Shown here piece after piece: positions 28,308 to 39,170 of a DNA stretch of 64,000 nt. How positions within the stretch are numbered: position 1 is the first letter of the stretch; every line of letters starts with the position of its first letter. The translations under genes were made by a program, and so were the position numbers. The notes under the pieces are model-generated. The model made no database searches. It saw nothing but the letters and a program-made list of their open reading frames with translations, and had not been told where the DNA came from. Origin of the DNA: Azospirillum brasilense (lineage in GTDB: Bacteria > Pseudomonadota > Alphaproteobacteria > Azospirillales > Azospirillaceae); contig NZ_CP012916.1 in NCBI RefSeq assembly GCF_001315015.1, positions 62,001-126,000 on the forward strand, given 5' to 3'.

Positions 28308-28869
28308 GTCGTCGCCCCTTTCGTCTTGCTGGCTGGCGGTCCGGCCCGGGATAGGCGTGGCGGATGGGTGCAAAGGACGCGCGGCGGCCTTTTGTTTTCT
28401 TTGGAGATAACCGAGAATTCGAGTGTCTTTTAAAGACCAGGTCCGAATGGACGAGCCAAATGGACAGTGGTGTTCCGCTGCTGAAACCGTTGCCGGACAG
28501 ACTTCGATTATCGTGAATGGCGCTGCGCAACAATTGAAAAAAAGAAGGCCCATCCGTCGCTGTGCTTACGACGGCGACCGTCATAAATAATCATACCCGA
28601 TACCCCATCCGCGTGTTTGACGGTCAACTCCGTGCCGGTCACAGTTTGCCGAGTGCAGCGGAGCCGGTTCAGGCTTCGGAACGCCGCAAAATTCCAGACA
28701 TGACCATGCATTCCCGCCTAAAGGGCTGAGTAATAGCCCGCGTTTCGTGGCGGAGTGCTGCGCATCGGCGCTGGATTTTAAAACAATCGCGGAAGCGGCT
28801 TGGCGCAACATCTCCGCGATCTGCCGCATTCCGGTCGGATTTCCCCGGTCAACTCCATGGAGAGGCTCA
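28308..28869. promoter_or_regulatory. Divergent control region of the polysaccharide locus
   Basis: 562 bp between the Wzc-type gene (leftward) and the UDP-xylose synthase gene (rightward), with AT-rich patches at 28380-28430 and 28500-28610. A near-perfect inverted repeat TTACGACGG-CGA-CCGTCATAA (28566-28586, one mismatch) is a candidate operator. An 11-bp direct repeat CGGTCAACTCC occurs at 28621 and 28846. Both operons must start here, so this is the most likely target for locus-wide regulation. Exact promoters were not resolved. Confidence 0.5.
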
Positions 28870-29817
<948 letters not shown>

Positions 29818-29839
29818 GCGCGGCGACGCAGCCGGCAGC

Positions 29840-29866
29840 GCCGCCGCATCGCTGGGGTGCGGCGGC
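29840..29866. other. GC hairpin between first two rightward genes
   Basis: GCCGCCGCA (29840-29848) and TGCGGCGGC (29858-29866), perfect 9-bp arms and a 9-base loop, 22 bp after the UDP-xylose synthase stop. No T tract; may modulate expression of the downstream genes. Confidence 0.4.
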
Positions 29867-29893
29867 AGGGAATGGGCCAACAGGGAACGGCGG

Positions 29894-31471
<1,578 letters not shown>

Positions 31472-31522
31472 CCAAAAAACCCCGGCTGAACCAACAAACA
31501 GACCGCAAAGGAGTTTGACGCC

Positions 31523-32602
31523 ATGTCCGTCGCCCTTGTCACCGGTTCCTGCGGATTGATCGGGTCGGAGAGTTGCCTGCATTTCGGTGCGCTGGGAATG
31601 GACGTCGTCGGCATCGACAACGACATGCGGCGGACCTTCTTCGGCGACGAGGCCTCGACCGCGTGGCAGCGCCAGACCCTGGAGCAGACGCTGCGCCAGC
31701 GCTACCGCCACCACGCCATCGACATCCGCGACGCCGCGGCCATCGACGCGCTGTTCGAGCGGCACGGCTCCAGCATCTCCCTGATCATCCATACGGCGGC
31801 GCAACCGTCGCACGATTGGGCGGCGCGCGACCCGCAGATGGATTTCTCGGTGAACGCCAACGGCACGCTGAACCTGCTGGAGGCGGCGCGGCGGCATTGC
31901 CCGGACGCGGTGTTCATCTTCACCTCGACCAACAAGGTCTACGGCGACACGCCGAACCGCCTCCCGCTGATCGAGACGGAAACGCGCTACGAGATCGACC
32001 CGGCGCACCGCTACGCCGGCGGCATCGCCGAGGACATGTCGATCGACGCCACCCTGCACAGCCTGTTCGGTGCCTCCAAGGTGGCCGCCGACGTGCTGGT
32101 CCAGGAATACGGCCGCTATTTCGGCATGAGGACGGTGTGCTTCCGCGGCGGCTGCCTGACCGGGCCGAACCATTCGCCGACGCAGCTTCACGGCTTCCTG
32201 GCCTACCTGATGCGCTGCGCCGTCACCGGCACCCGCTACGACGTGATCGGCTACAAGGGCAAGCAGGTCCGCGACAACATCCACAGCAACGACCTGATCG
32301 CCGCCTTCCACGCCGTCTACGACGCGCCGCGCAGCGCCGAGGTCTACAACATCGGCGGCGGGCGGGCGAGCAACTGCTCCATCCTGGAGGCGGTGGCGCT
32401 GTGCGAGGAGATCACCGGGCGTCCGATGGATCTGGCGTTCAAGGAGGCCAACCGCATCGGCGACCACATCTGGTGGGTCAGCTCGCTCGACCGGTTCCGC
32501 TCCCATTACCCGTCCTGGGACATCCGGCACGACGTGCGGAACATCCTCACCGACATTCACGACAGCAATCGGCGCCGCTGGCGCGTGGAGGCCGTGGCAT
32601 GA
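31523..32602 (+). CDS. NAD-dependent nucleotide-sugar epimerase (CDP-paratose 2-epimerase-like) with Phe in place of catalytic Tyr
   Basis: 359 residues. Rossmann motif VTGSCGLIGSE at residues 6-16 and the ISLIIHTAAQPSHDWAARDP and FTSTNKVYGDTPN segments typical of CDP-paratose 2-epimerase relatives. The position of the YxxxK motif reads FGASK (F182, K186), so the usual catalytic tyrosine is phenylalanine. CDP-tyvelose-type epimerases act by oxidising C2, and some homologues may share this change, but I cannot check that. AAAGGAG lies 10 bp before the ATG. It overlaps the next glycosyltransferase gene by ATGA. Confidence 0.78.
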   Translation: MSVALVTGSCGLIGSESCLHFGALGMDVVGIDNDMRRTFFGDEASTAWQRQTLEQTLRQRYRHHAIDIRDAAAIDALFERHGSSISLIIHTAAQPSHDWAARDPQMDFSVNANGTLNLLEAARRHCPDAVFIFTSTNKVYGDTPNRLPLIETETRYEIDPAHRYAGGIAEDMSIDATLHSLFGASKVAADVLVQEYGRYFGMRTVCFRGGCLTGPNHSPTQLHGFLAYLMRCAVTGTRYDVIGYKGKQVRDNIHSNDLIAAFHAVYDAPRSAEVYNIGGGRASNCSILEAVALCEEITGRPMDLAFKEANRIGDHIWWVSSLDRFRSHYPSWDIRHDVRNILTDIHDSNRRRWRVEAVA

Positions 32603-33405
32603 TCGACCATGGGAAGAAGGAAGTCCTCGGCGTCTACGTCAACGCCGTCGATTACGAGGCCGGCGTGCACGCCATCGTCGACGCGGCGGAGCAGCAGAAG
32701 CCCTTCGCGGTCAGCGCGCTTGCCGTTCATGGGGTGATGACCGGGGCTCTCGACCCCGAGCACCGCTACCGCCTGAACGCCATCGACCTCGTGACGCCGG
32801 ACGGCCAGCCGGTGCGCTGGGCGCTGAACCGGCTGCACGGCGCCGCCTTGCCGGACCGCGTCTACGGCCCGAACCTGATGCTGCGCACCTGCGCGGCGGC
32901 GGCGGCGAGGGGGCTGCCGATTTACCTCTACGGCGCCACGGCGGGGCTGCTCGACACGCTGATCACGGCGCTTAAGGAGCGCTTCCCCGGTCTGGTCATC
33001 GCCGGCGCCCGCCCGTCCGCCTTCCGCACCCTGAGCGCCGAGGAGCGCGCGGCGGTGGACCGCGAGATCATCGACTCCGGTGCCCGCATCGTCTTCGTCG
33101 GGCTGGGCTGCCCGCGCCAGGAGACCTGGGTCTACGAGCACAAGGCGGCGCTGTCGATGCCGCTGATCGCGGTCGGTGCCGCCTTCGACTTCATCGCCGG
33201 GAAACAGCCGCAGGCGCCGATGTGGATGCAGAACAACGGCCTGGAATGGCTGTTCCGGCTGTCCACCGAACCGCGGCGGCTGTGGCGGCGCTACGTCATG
33301 CTGAATCCGGCCTTCCTGTTCCTGCTCGCCTGCCAGGCGGTGCGGGTGCCGCTGGTCCGCAGCGGCCAGGCGCGCCGTCCGAAAGGAGAGCTTCGATTTG
33401 GCTAG
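32599..33405 (+). CDS. WecG/TagA/CpsF-family glycosyltransferase
   Basis: 268 residues (GT26). Diagnostic stretches are DLVTPDGQPVRWALN, VYGPNLM, IYLYGAT, FVGLGCPRQETW and AVGAAFDFIAGKQPQAP. These enzymes add N-acetylmannosaminuronic acid or a related sugar to an undecaprenyl-diphosphate-linked monosaccharide, normally as the second sugar. The start at 32599 overlaps the epimerase stop in ATGA. It probably adds the second residue after the glycosylphosphotransferase. Confidence 0.9.
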   Translation: MIDHGKKEVLGVYVNAVDYEAGVHAIVDAAEQQKPFAVSALAVHGVMTGALDPEHRYRLNAIDLVTPDGQPVRWALNRLHGAALPDRVYGPNLMLRTCAAAAARGLPIYLYGATAGLLDTLITALKERFPGLVIAGARPSAFRTLSAEERAAVDREIIDSGARIVFVGLGCPRQETWVYEHKAALSMPLIAVGAAFDFIAGKQPQAPMWMQNNGLEWLFRLSTEPRRLWRRYVMLNPAFLFLLACQAVRVPLVRSGQARRPKGELRFG

Positions 33406-33441
33406 GCGGTGACGGTTGTTTGGTGGTTGTCAAAGAGTAGT

Positions 33442-33518
33442 GCCGTTATTTAAAATGAAAACGCCTCCGATGCTGCGCTTCCATGCGCCGTTTTTAAAAT
33501 GAAACGGCCTTGCATCGG
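33442..33518. promoter_or_regulatory. Repeated GCCGTT-TTTAAAATGAAA element before a glycosyltransferase gene
   Basis: In the 198-bp gap before the next gene, the 12-mer TTTAAAATGAAA occurs at 33449-33460 and 33493-33504, each preceded by GCCGTT; the copies are 44 bp apart. The second lies inside a perfect inverted repeat GCCGTTT/AAACGGC (33487-33493, 33502-33508), and an outer pair CCGATGC/GCATCGG (33467-33473, 33512-33518) can also pair. This looks like a tandem operator or folded leader and suggests a second, internal promoter in the rightward operon. Confidence 0.5.
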
Positions 33519-33603
33519 CGGATTTTCCTGAACGACCTCGGAACAGCGTCCCGAGCCGCGACCGCTGCGGCCAGCGCTTCCATGACAGTCGAGGATTCCT
33601 GCG

Positions 33604-34848
33604 ATGAGCCTGAAGATCCTGTCGGCGATCGTCGTGCCGCCGCATCTGGCGGTCAGCGGCGCCAGCAAGGCGGCGGAGAAGCTGAGCGTCGCGCTGCAGG
33701 CGCACGACCGCATCGACATCGCGAACATGGGCATGGCGAGCCGGGTCCCGATGGACCTGAGCAAGCCGGGCGAACGGATTGAGGTGCGGACCTCGAGCCC
33801 CTTCGCCGGACTCGATTCCGTCCTGCCCAACCGCGCGAAGACCCTGTTCTACCAGTCGAGCATACCGGCGCTGATCCGCCACGGCTCCTATGATCTGGTG
33901 CACATCCACAACCCGATCCCGGCGTTGGAGATGATGCGGGTGGCCCGCGCCTGCGTGGCGAAAGGCGTGCCCTACGTGGTGTCCACTCACGGCTTCGTGG
34001 AGATCGGCAACCCGGCGGCCTTCCGGCGCATGGACGCGGCGCGGCGGCTGGCCTGGGACCTGCTGATCGACCGCCCGGTCCGCTACGTCGTCCGCAACGC
34101 CGCAGCGATCTGCGCGATCTCGCCGGTCGATCTCCCCATCGTCCGCGGCTTCGGCTTCACCGGGGACGACATCGCCGTCATTCCCTACGGCGTGGACCGC
34201 CCGACCGACTGGGGCGCGCCGACCTCGGCGGACCAGGACATCCACCGCAAATTCGGCATCCCGGAGCGGGAGGAGGACGGCGGCCCCGTAACCGCCTTCT
34301 TCCTGGCCAACCACACGGCCAACAAGGGGCTGGGCGTGCTGCTCGACGCCTTCGTGGGGCTGTCGATGCCGTTCCGCCTGATCGTCGGCGGCGAGAAGCG
34401 TGACTTCGTCGATTGCGAAGCCTACCAGCGCCGCTGCGGGCCGGGCCAGACCATCCACCTCACCGGCAATCTGGTCGAGGCGGAGGTCGCCGCCATGTTC
34501 CGCCGCTCCGACCTGTTCGTCTTCCCGACCCTGGCCGACACCTTCCCCAACGTGATCCTGGAAGCGATGGCCTTCGGCGTTCCGGTGGTGGCGAGCCGGG
34601 TCGGCGGCATCCCCCATCAGGTCGACGACGGCTGCGCGGTGATCGTCGAGCCGGGCGACCCGCAGGCCCTGCGCACCGCCGTCGAGCAACTGGCCGCAGA
34701 CCCGGAGCGGCGGGCGCGGATGGGCCGCCACGGCCGCCTGCGCGCCACCCAGCGCTTCGACTGGGCCGCCGCCGCCGCCGACACCCACCGGCTCTACGAG
34801 GCGGTGATCCGCCGCCCGGCGGGCGCCGCCGTCCTCAGGGCCGCCTGA
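33604..34848 (+). CDS. GT4-family glycosyltransferase
   Basis: 414 residues. Acceptor half includes SGASKAAEKLSVALQ and YDLVHIHNPIPALEMM; donor half has NKGLGVLLDAF, HLTGNLVEAEVAAMFRRSDLFVFPT and FPNVILEAMAFGVPVVASRVGG, with the GT4 Glu in LEAMAFG. It lies after the repeated regulatory element, so it may belong to a separately controlled sub-operon with the two epimerases and UDP-glucose dehydrogenase that follow. Confidence 0.9.
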   Translation: MSLKILSAIVVPPHLAVSGASKAAEKLSVALQAHDRIDIANMGMASRVPMDLSKPGERIEVRTSSPFAGLDSVLPNRAKTLFYQSSIPALIRHGSYDLVHIHNPIPALEMMRVARACVAKGVPYVVSTHGFVEIGNPAAFRRMDAARRLAWDLLIDRPVRYVVRNAAAICAISPVDLPIVRGFGFTGDDIAVIPYGVDRPTDWGAPTSADQDIHRKFGIPEREEDGGPVTAFFLANHTANKGLGVLLDAFVGLSMPFRLIVGGEKRDFVDCEAYQRRCGPGQTIHLTGNLVEAEVAAMFRRSDLFVFPTLADTFPNVILEAMAFGVPVVASRVGGIPHQVDDGCAVIVEPGDPQALRTAVEQLAADPERRARMGRHGRLRATQRFDWAAAAADTHRLYEAVIRRPAGAAVLRAA

Positions 34849-34899
34849 CCCACACCCCCTGCCCAACCGGTAAAAGCCGCAGCAATGGAGAAGACACCT

Positions 34900-35979
34900 A
34901 TGGAAGGCAAGACGCTCGTGACCGGCGGGGCCGGCTTCGTCGGCTGCAATCTGGTCAAGAACCTTCTGGAGGATGGGCGCGACGTCGTCGTCCTGGACGC
35001 CCTGCTGCGGCCGGGCAGCGAGCGCAACGCGGCGTGGCTGCAGACCCTCAACGCCGGCTCCCGCCTGACCTTCATGAAGGCCGACGTGCGCGACTTCGCC
35101 GCCGTCAAATCCTGCATGGCCGGGGCGGAGGAGGTCTACCACCTCGCCGGGCAGGTCGCGGTGACCTCGTCGCTGGACGATCCGCGCACCGACTTCGACA
35201 TCAACGCGCTCGGCACCTTCAACGTGCTGGAGGCGGCCCGCCGCATGAAGACTCCCCCGAAGGTGGTCTTCACCTCGACCAACAAGGTCTATGGCGGGTT
35301 GGAGCATGTGGCGGTGGAGCGGACCGGCAGCCGCTACCGCTTCGTCGATCGCCCGCTCGGCGTCTCGGAGGCGGAGCCGCTGGACTTCCATTCGCCCTAC
35401 GGCTGCTCCAAGGGGGCGGCGGACCAGTATGTGCGCGACTACGCCCGCATCTACGACCTGCCGACCGTCGTCTTCCGGATGAGCTGCATCTACGGCCCGC
35501 GCCAGTTCGGCAACGAGGACCAGGGCTGGGTCGCGCATTTCATCATCTCGGCGCTGAGCGGGCGGCCCATCCATATCTACGGCGACGGCATGCAGGTGCG
35601 CGACGTGCTGTTCGTTGAGGATCTGGTGCGCGCGTTCCGCCTCGCCACCGAAAAGATCGAGGTCAGCCGCGGGCAGGTCTTCAACATCGGCGGCGGGCCG
35701 GAGAACACCATCTCGGTCTGGCGCGAGTTCGGGGAGATGCTGTCCACCCTGCGCGGCGCGCCGGTGGAGGCCGACTTCTCCGATTGGCGGCCGGGCGACC
35801 AGCCCTGCTACGTCAGCGACATCCGCAAGGCCGAGCAGATTCTCGGTTGGCGCCCGCAGGTGGACCGCGACACCGGCATCCGCCGCCTGTGGGACTGGGC
35901 GGAGCGCTACCTCGCGCAGAACGGCCTGCCCACGGACCAGACCCAGTTGGAACCGGGCCGCATCGCCCTCAGCGCGTAA
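34900..35979 (+). CDS. NAD-dependent nucleotide-sugar epimerase/dehydratase (CDP-paratose 2-epimerase-like)
   Basis: 359 residues. TLVTGGAGFVGCNLVKNL at the N-terminus, TSTNKVYGG, and an intact YGCSK (YxxxK) followed by GAADQYVRDYARIYDLPTVVFR, the pattern of CDP-tyvelose/paratose epimerases. The start at 34900 is preferred over an in-frame ATG at 34885 because GGAGAAG sits 6 bp upstream of the former. Unlike the homologue at 31523 it keeps the catalytic tyrosine, so the two may act on different sugars. Confidence 0.86.
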   Translation: MEGKTLVTGGAGFVGCNLVKNLLEDGRDVVVLDALLRPGSERNAAWLQTLNAGSRLTFMKADVRDFAAVKSCMAGAEEVYHLAGQVAVTSSLDDPRTDFDINALGTFNVLEAARRMKTPPKVVFTSTNKVYGGLEHVAVERTGSRYRFVDRPLGVSEAEPLDFHSPYGCSKGAADQYVRDYARIYDLPTVVFRMSCIYGPRQFGNEDQGWVAHFIISALSGRPIHIYGDGMQVRDVLFVEDLVRAFRLATEKIEVSRGQVFNIGGGPENTISVWREFGEMLSTLRGAPVEADFSDWRPGDQPCYVSDIRKAEQILGWRPQVDRDTGIRRLWDWAERYLAQNGLPTDQTQLEPGRIALSA

Positions 35980-36006
35980 TCCCTTTCCCGTGCGGTGGAG
36001 GAATCT

Positions 36007-37014
36007 ATGGACGTGCTTGTAACGGGCGGGGCCGGCTTTATCGGCTCCCACATCACGCACCGCCTCGTGTCGCTCGGCCACCGGGTGACGGTGATCGACA
36101 ACGAGTCCACCGGGCTGCGCTCCAACGTGCCGGCGGAGGTGCGCTACATCCGCGGCGACGTCACCAACCCCGCCGACCTTGACCGGGCGTTCGAGGAGGT
36201 GCCCGACGCGGTGATTCACATCGCCGGGCAGGTGTCGATCATCCGCGCCTTCAGCAACCCGGTCGGCGACCTGCGCACCAACGTGGAGGGGACGGTGAAC
36301 GTCCTTCAGCAGTGCGTGGAGCGCGGGGTGAAGCGCCTGCTCTACGCCAGCTCGATGAGCGCCTACGGCAACGCCGAGGTGGTGCCGACTCCGGAGGACA
36401 CGCCCTGCTCCCCGGTGTCCTACTACGGGGTGACGAAATACGCGGGCGAGCGCTACGTGCATCTGACGGCGGCGCGGCCCGACCTGCCGGGCGCTTTGGC
36501 CGTCACCTCTTTCCGCATGTACAACGTCTACGGACCGCGGCAGGCGGTGGACAACCCCTACCAAGGGGTGCTGGGCATCTTCCTGGGCAACATCATCCGC
36601 GGCGAGCCGATCCGCATCTACGGCGACGGCAAGCAGACCCGCGACTTCGTCTTCATCGACGACGTGGTGGACGCCTGGGTCGGCGCGCTCGACAACCCGG
36701 CCAGCCACGGGAAGATCTTCAACCTCGGCAGCGGGCGGCAGACCAGCATCAGCGAACTGGCCGACCTCGCGCTGGGAGCGCTCGGCCGGACGCGGGCCGA
36801 CCATCCCGTGCTCTACCACCCCGAACGTCCGGGCGAGCAGCGCAGCGTTCAGGCAGATGTGGCCTACGCCGGATCGGTGCTCGGCTGGACGCCGCGCACG
36901 CGGCTGGAGCAGGGGCTGGCGGAAACCGTGCGCTGGGCTTTGCGCGAGAACGGCCGTGAGAACGGGCTGGAAAGCGGTCCGGGAAATGGCATGGCGGAGC
37001 GCGCCGTGGCCTGA
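36007..37014 (+). CDS. NAD-dependent epimerase (UDP-glucose 4-epimerase-like)
   Basis: 335 residues. VLVTGGAGFIGSHITHRL at the start, YASSMSAYGNAEVVP, intact YYGVTK (YxxxK) and YGDGKQTRDFVFIDDVVDAW, the GalE/WbpP-like pattern. GGAGGA lies 5 bp before the ATG at 36007. Likely interconverts a UDP-hexose or UDP-uronic acid for the repeat unit. It is 28 bp after the preceding epimerase, in the same run. Confidence 0.87.
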   Translation: MDVLVTGGAGFIGSHITHRLVSLGHRVTVIDNESTGLRSNVPAEVRYIRGDVTNPADLDRAFEEVPDAVIHIAGQVSIIRAFSNPVGDLRTNVEGTVNVLQQCVERGVKRLLYASSMSAYGNAEVVPTPEDTPCSPVSYYGVTKYAGERYVHLTAARPDLPGALAVTSFRMYNVYGPRQAVDNPYQGVLGIFLGNIIRGEPIRIYGDGKQTRDFVFIDDVVDAWVGALDNPASHGKIFNLGSGRQTSISELADLALGALGRTRADHPVLYHPERPGEQRSVQADVAYAGSVLGWTPRTRLEQGLAETVRWALRENGRENGLESGPGNGMAERAVA

Positions 37015-37078
37015 CGGCCAATTTTCGAGCCGGCCAGGGATGGCTTCGGCAACGCCATCAAGCAACAGGAGTGGAATG

Positions 37079-38515
37079 ATGCGGATCGCTGTTGTGGGGA
37101 CCGGCTATGTCGGTCTCGTGTCCGGCGCCTGCTTTGCCGAATTCGGCATCGACGTGTGCTGTGTGGACAAGGACGAAACGAAAATCCGGCGCCTGAGGGG
37201 CGGCGAAATTCCCATCTACGAGCCCGGCCTCGACGTCCTTGTGGCGCGCAACATGGCGGCGGACCGTCTGTCCTTCACGTCGGACCTTGCGGTCGCCATG
37301 GAGGGGGCGGACGTGGTGCTGATCGCGGTCGGCACGCCCTCCCGTCCCGGCGACGGCGGGGCGGATCTGACCTACGTCCACGCGGCGGCGGCGGAGATCG
37401 CGCGGACCATGTCCCGCTACACCGTCATCGTGACCAAGTCGACGGTGCCGGTCGGCACCGGGCGCCAGATTGCCGCGCTGGTCCGCGACATCAACCCGCG
37501 CGCCGAGTTCGACGTGGTGTCCAACCCGGAATTCCTGCGCGAAGGTTCGGCCATCGGCGACTTCATGCAGCCCGACCGCGTGGTGATCGGCGCCGACTCC
37601 GAGCGGGCGCGGGCGGTGATGGACGCGCTCTACCAGCCGCTGATCCGCGCCGGGACGCCCTTCGTGCGCACCGGCATCGAGACGGCGGAGCTGACGAAAT
37701 ACTCGGCCAACGCCTTCCTGGCCTTCAAGATCACCTTCATCAACGAGGTGGCCGACCTGTGCGAGCGGGTGGGGGCCGACGTGCAGGACGTGGCTGCAGG
37801 CATGGGATTGGACGGGCGCATCGGGCGTCCGTTCCTGAACGCCGGGCCGGGCTTCGGCGGCTCCTGCTTCCCCAAGGACACCGAGGCGCTGGTGCGCACC
37901 GGGCGGCAGCATGGCGCGCCGGTCCGGCTGATCGAAACGGTGGTGGACGTGAACCGTGCGCGCAAGCGGCTGATGGCCGGGCGGATCCTCCAGGCTTGCG
38001 GATCCGACGCGGCGGGCAAGCGCATCGCCGTGTTGGGCATCACCTTCAAGCCCGACACCAACGACATGCGCGAGGCGGCGAGCTTGGAGATCATCCCGCT
38101 GCTTCAGGAGGCCGGGGCGACGGTTCACGTCTACGACCCTGCCGGCATGGAAGAAGGGCGCCACCTTTTGCCCGGCGTGGTCTGGCATGACGACGCCTAT
38201 GCCCCGCTGGCGGAGGCCGACTGTGTCGCCATCCTGACGGAATGGAACGAGTTCCGCGCGCTGGATTTGGGCCGCGTCCGCAGCCTGATGCGCCGCCCGG
38301 TGATGGTCGATCTGCGCAACGTCTACGCTCCGGCGGTCATGGCGGCGGCGGGATTCCATTATTGCTCCGTCGGGCGGCGCGACGCGCGGCCCGATGCGGC
38401 GAAGCGGCGCAAGGCGGCGGAGGCCATGCTCCTCAGCAACGGCTTCGCGGCGGACTCCTGCGTCCTTCCCTTCTCCGGTCAGCTTGCGGCGGCCGCCTCA
38501 GATCTGGCGGATTGA
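37079..38515 (+). CDS. ugd: UDP-glucose 6-dehydrogenase
   Basis: 478 residues. N-terminal MRIAVVGTGYVGLVSGACFAE, central helix with KYSANAFLAFKITFINE, catalytic cysteine C263 in GFGGSCFPKD, and the C-terminal UDP-binding domain with GITFKPDTNDMREA. Oxidises UDP-glucose twice to UDP-glucuronate using NAD. The ATG at 37079 is 7 bp after AGGAG; an adjacent ATG at 37076 is possible. It supplies substrate for the UDP-xylose synthase at the start of the run. The ~45 residues after the usual family end are low in recognisable features. Confidence 0.93.
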   Translation: MRIAVVGTGYVGLVSGACFAEFGIDVCCVDKDETKIRRLRGGEIPIYEPGLDVLVARNMAADRLSFTSDLAVAMEGADVVLIAVGTPSRPGDGGADLTYVHAAAAEIARTMSRYTVIVTKSTVPVGTGRQIAALVRDINPRAEFDVVSNPEFLREGSAIGDFMQPDRVVIGADSERARAVMDALYQPLIRAGTPFVRTGIETAELTKYSANAFLAFKITFINEVADLCERVGADVQDVAAGMGLDGRIGRPFLNAGPGFGGSCFPKDTEALVRTGRQHGAPVRLIETVVDVNRARKRLMAGRILQACGSDAAGKRIAVLGITFKPDTNDMREAASLEIIPLLQEAGATVHVYDPAGMEEGRHLLPGVVWHDDAYAPLAEADCVAILTEWNEFRALDLGRVRSLMRRPVMVDLRNVYAPAVMAAAGFHYCSVGRRDARPDAAKRRKAAEAMLLSNGFAADSCVLPFSGQLAAAASDLAD

Positions 38516-38639
38516 CGCGGGCCCGACGCCCGCCGACTCCGGCCACGCACCGGTGCCCCGAACGGACCGTCCCCGCCCCGGCGGCGATGGCCCGGCGCGG
38601 GGCGCCGGCTGGGATCTCCCGATTCCGAAAGACACAGCC

Positions 38640-39170
38640 ATGATTGGCTTGGACGCGCTGGCCGGCAACCGACGAGACTTCATGCCCCGTGTGCCCCCCG
38701 GCGCGCGGGGCGGCGCCGTTCCTCCGCGCCAGGGCGGTCGCACCGGTGGGCGGGCGCCGATCGCCGTGCTGCTGATCGACGACCGCTCGCTGTTCGGCGA
38801 AAGCCTCACCGCCGCCATCAACGCCTTTGCGCCGGATGTGGCGGTCAGCCACCAGCGCAGCACAGCGGCTTTGGCCGATCTTCCAGCCGCCCTGCGCGGC
38901 ACCGACGTGGTTCTGGTGAGCATCGGGCGCGCCGACCCGGCCAAGGGCGGCATTGGCCAGCTTCTGGACGCACTGGCGGGCAGCGGCCCCCATCCTCCCA
39001 TCGCCGTTCTGGCCGACCGGCCCGGCGCGGCGGTGACCGCCGCCGCTGTGCGCCTCGGATTGCGCGGGGTGCTGAGCGGACGGATGCCGCTGGCCGAGGT
39101 GATCGCCGCCCTGCGGCTGATCCATGGAGGCGGTACGGTCAGTCCCGATCCCGGCCCCAACCGCGGCTGA
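38640..39170 (+). CDS. Stand-alone pseudo-receiver protein, related to neighbouring LuxR-type regulators but lacking the DNA-binding domain
   Basis: 176 residues. After a ~40-residue Gly/Arg-rich leader comes a receiver-like fold (IAVLLIDDRSLFGESL to LRLIHGGGTV). The phospho-acceptor position reads VVLVSIGRAD (Ser94) and the usual lysine segment reads GLRGVLSGRM, so it should not be phosphorylated conventionally. It stops at exactly the point where its three paralogues (39139, 40625, 41439) continue into a linker and a LuxR helix-turn-helix. Its last 32 bp overlap the convergent paralogue's 3' end. It could be a decayed regulator or a dimerising inhibitor of the others; both are inference. 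Ribosome-binding site weak. Confidence 0.7.
   Translation: MIGLDALAGNRRDFMPRVPPGARGGAVPPRQGGRTGGRAPIAVLLIDDRSLFGESLTAAINAFAPDVAVSHQRSTAALADLPAALRGTDVVLVSIGRADPAKGGIGQLLDALAGSGPHPPIAVLADRPGAAVTAAAVRLGLRGVLSGRMPLAEVIAALRLIHGGGTVSPDPGPNRG

Noticed and set aside
25959..28553. Wzc-type protein starting from ATG 28553
   Set aside because: The added ~80 residues are not family-like; the GTG at 28307 has a well-spaced ribosome-binding site and gives the expected length.
28678..28682. GGAAC as a possible EcfG promoter before the UDP-xylose synthase gene
   Set aside because: No CGTT at 16 or 17 bp spacing.
31573..33405. 610-codon frame starting within the epimerase as a long WecG-type protein
   Set aside because: The first ~340 codons are an out-of-frame reading of the epimerase; the real gene begins at 32599 with an ATGA overlap.
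33430..37065. 1211-codon open frame on the minus strand opposite the epimerase and glycosyltransferase genes
   Set aside because: Antisense shadow caused by high GC at third codon positions; composition rich in Arg, Gly, Ala, Val and Asp with no motif, while the plus strand carries clear families.
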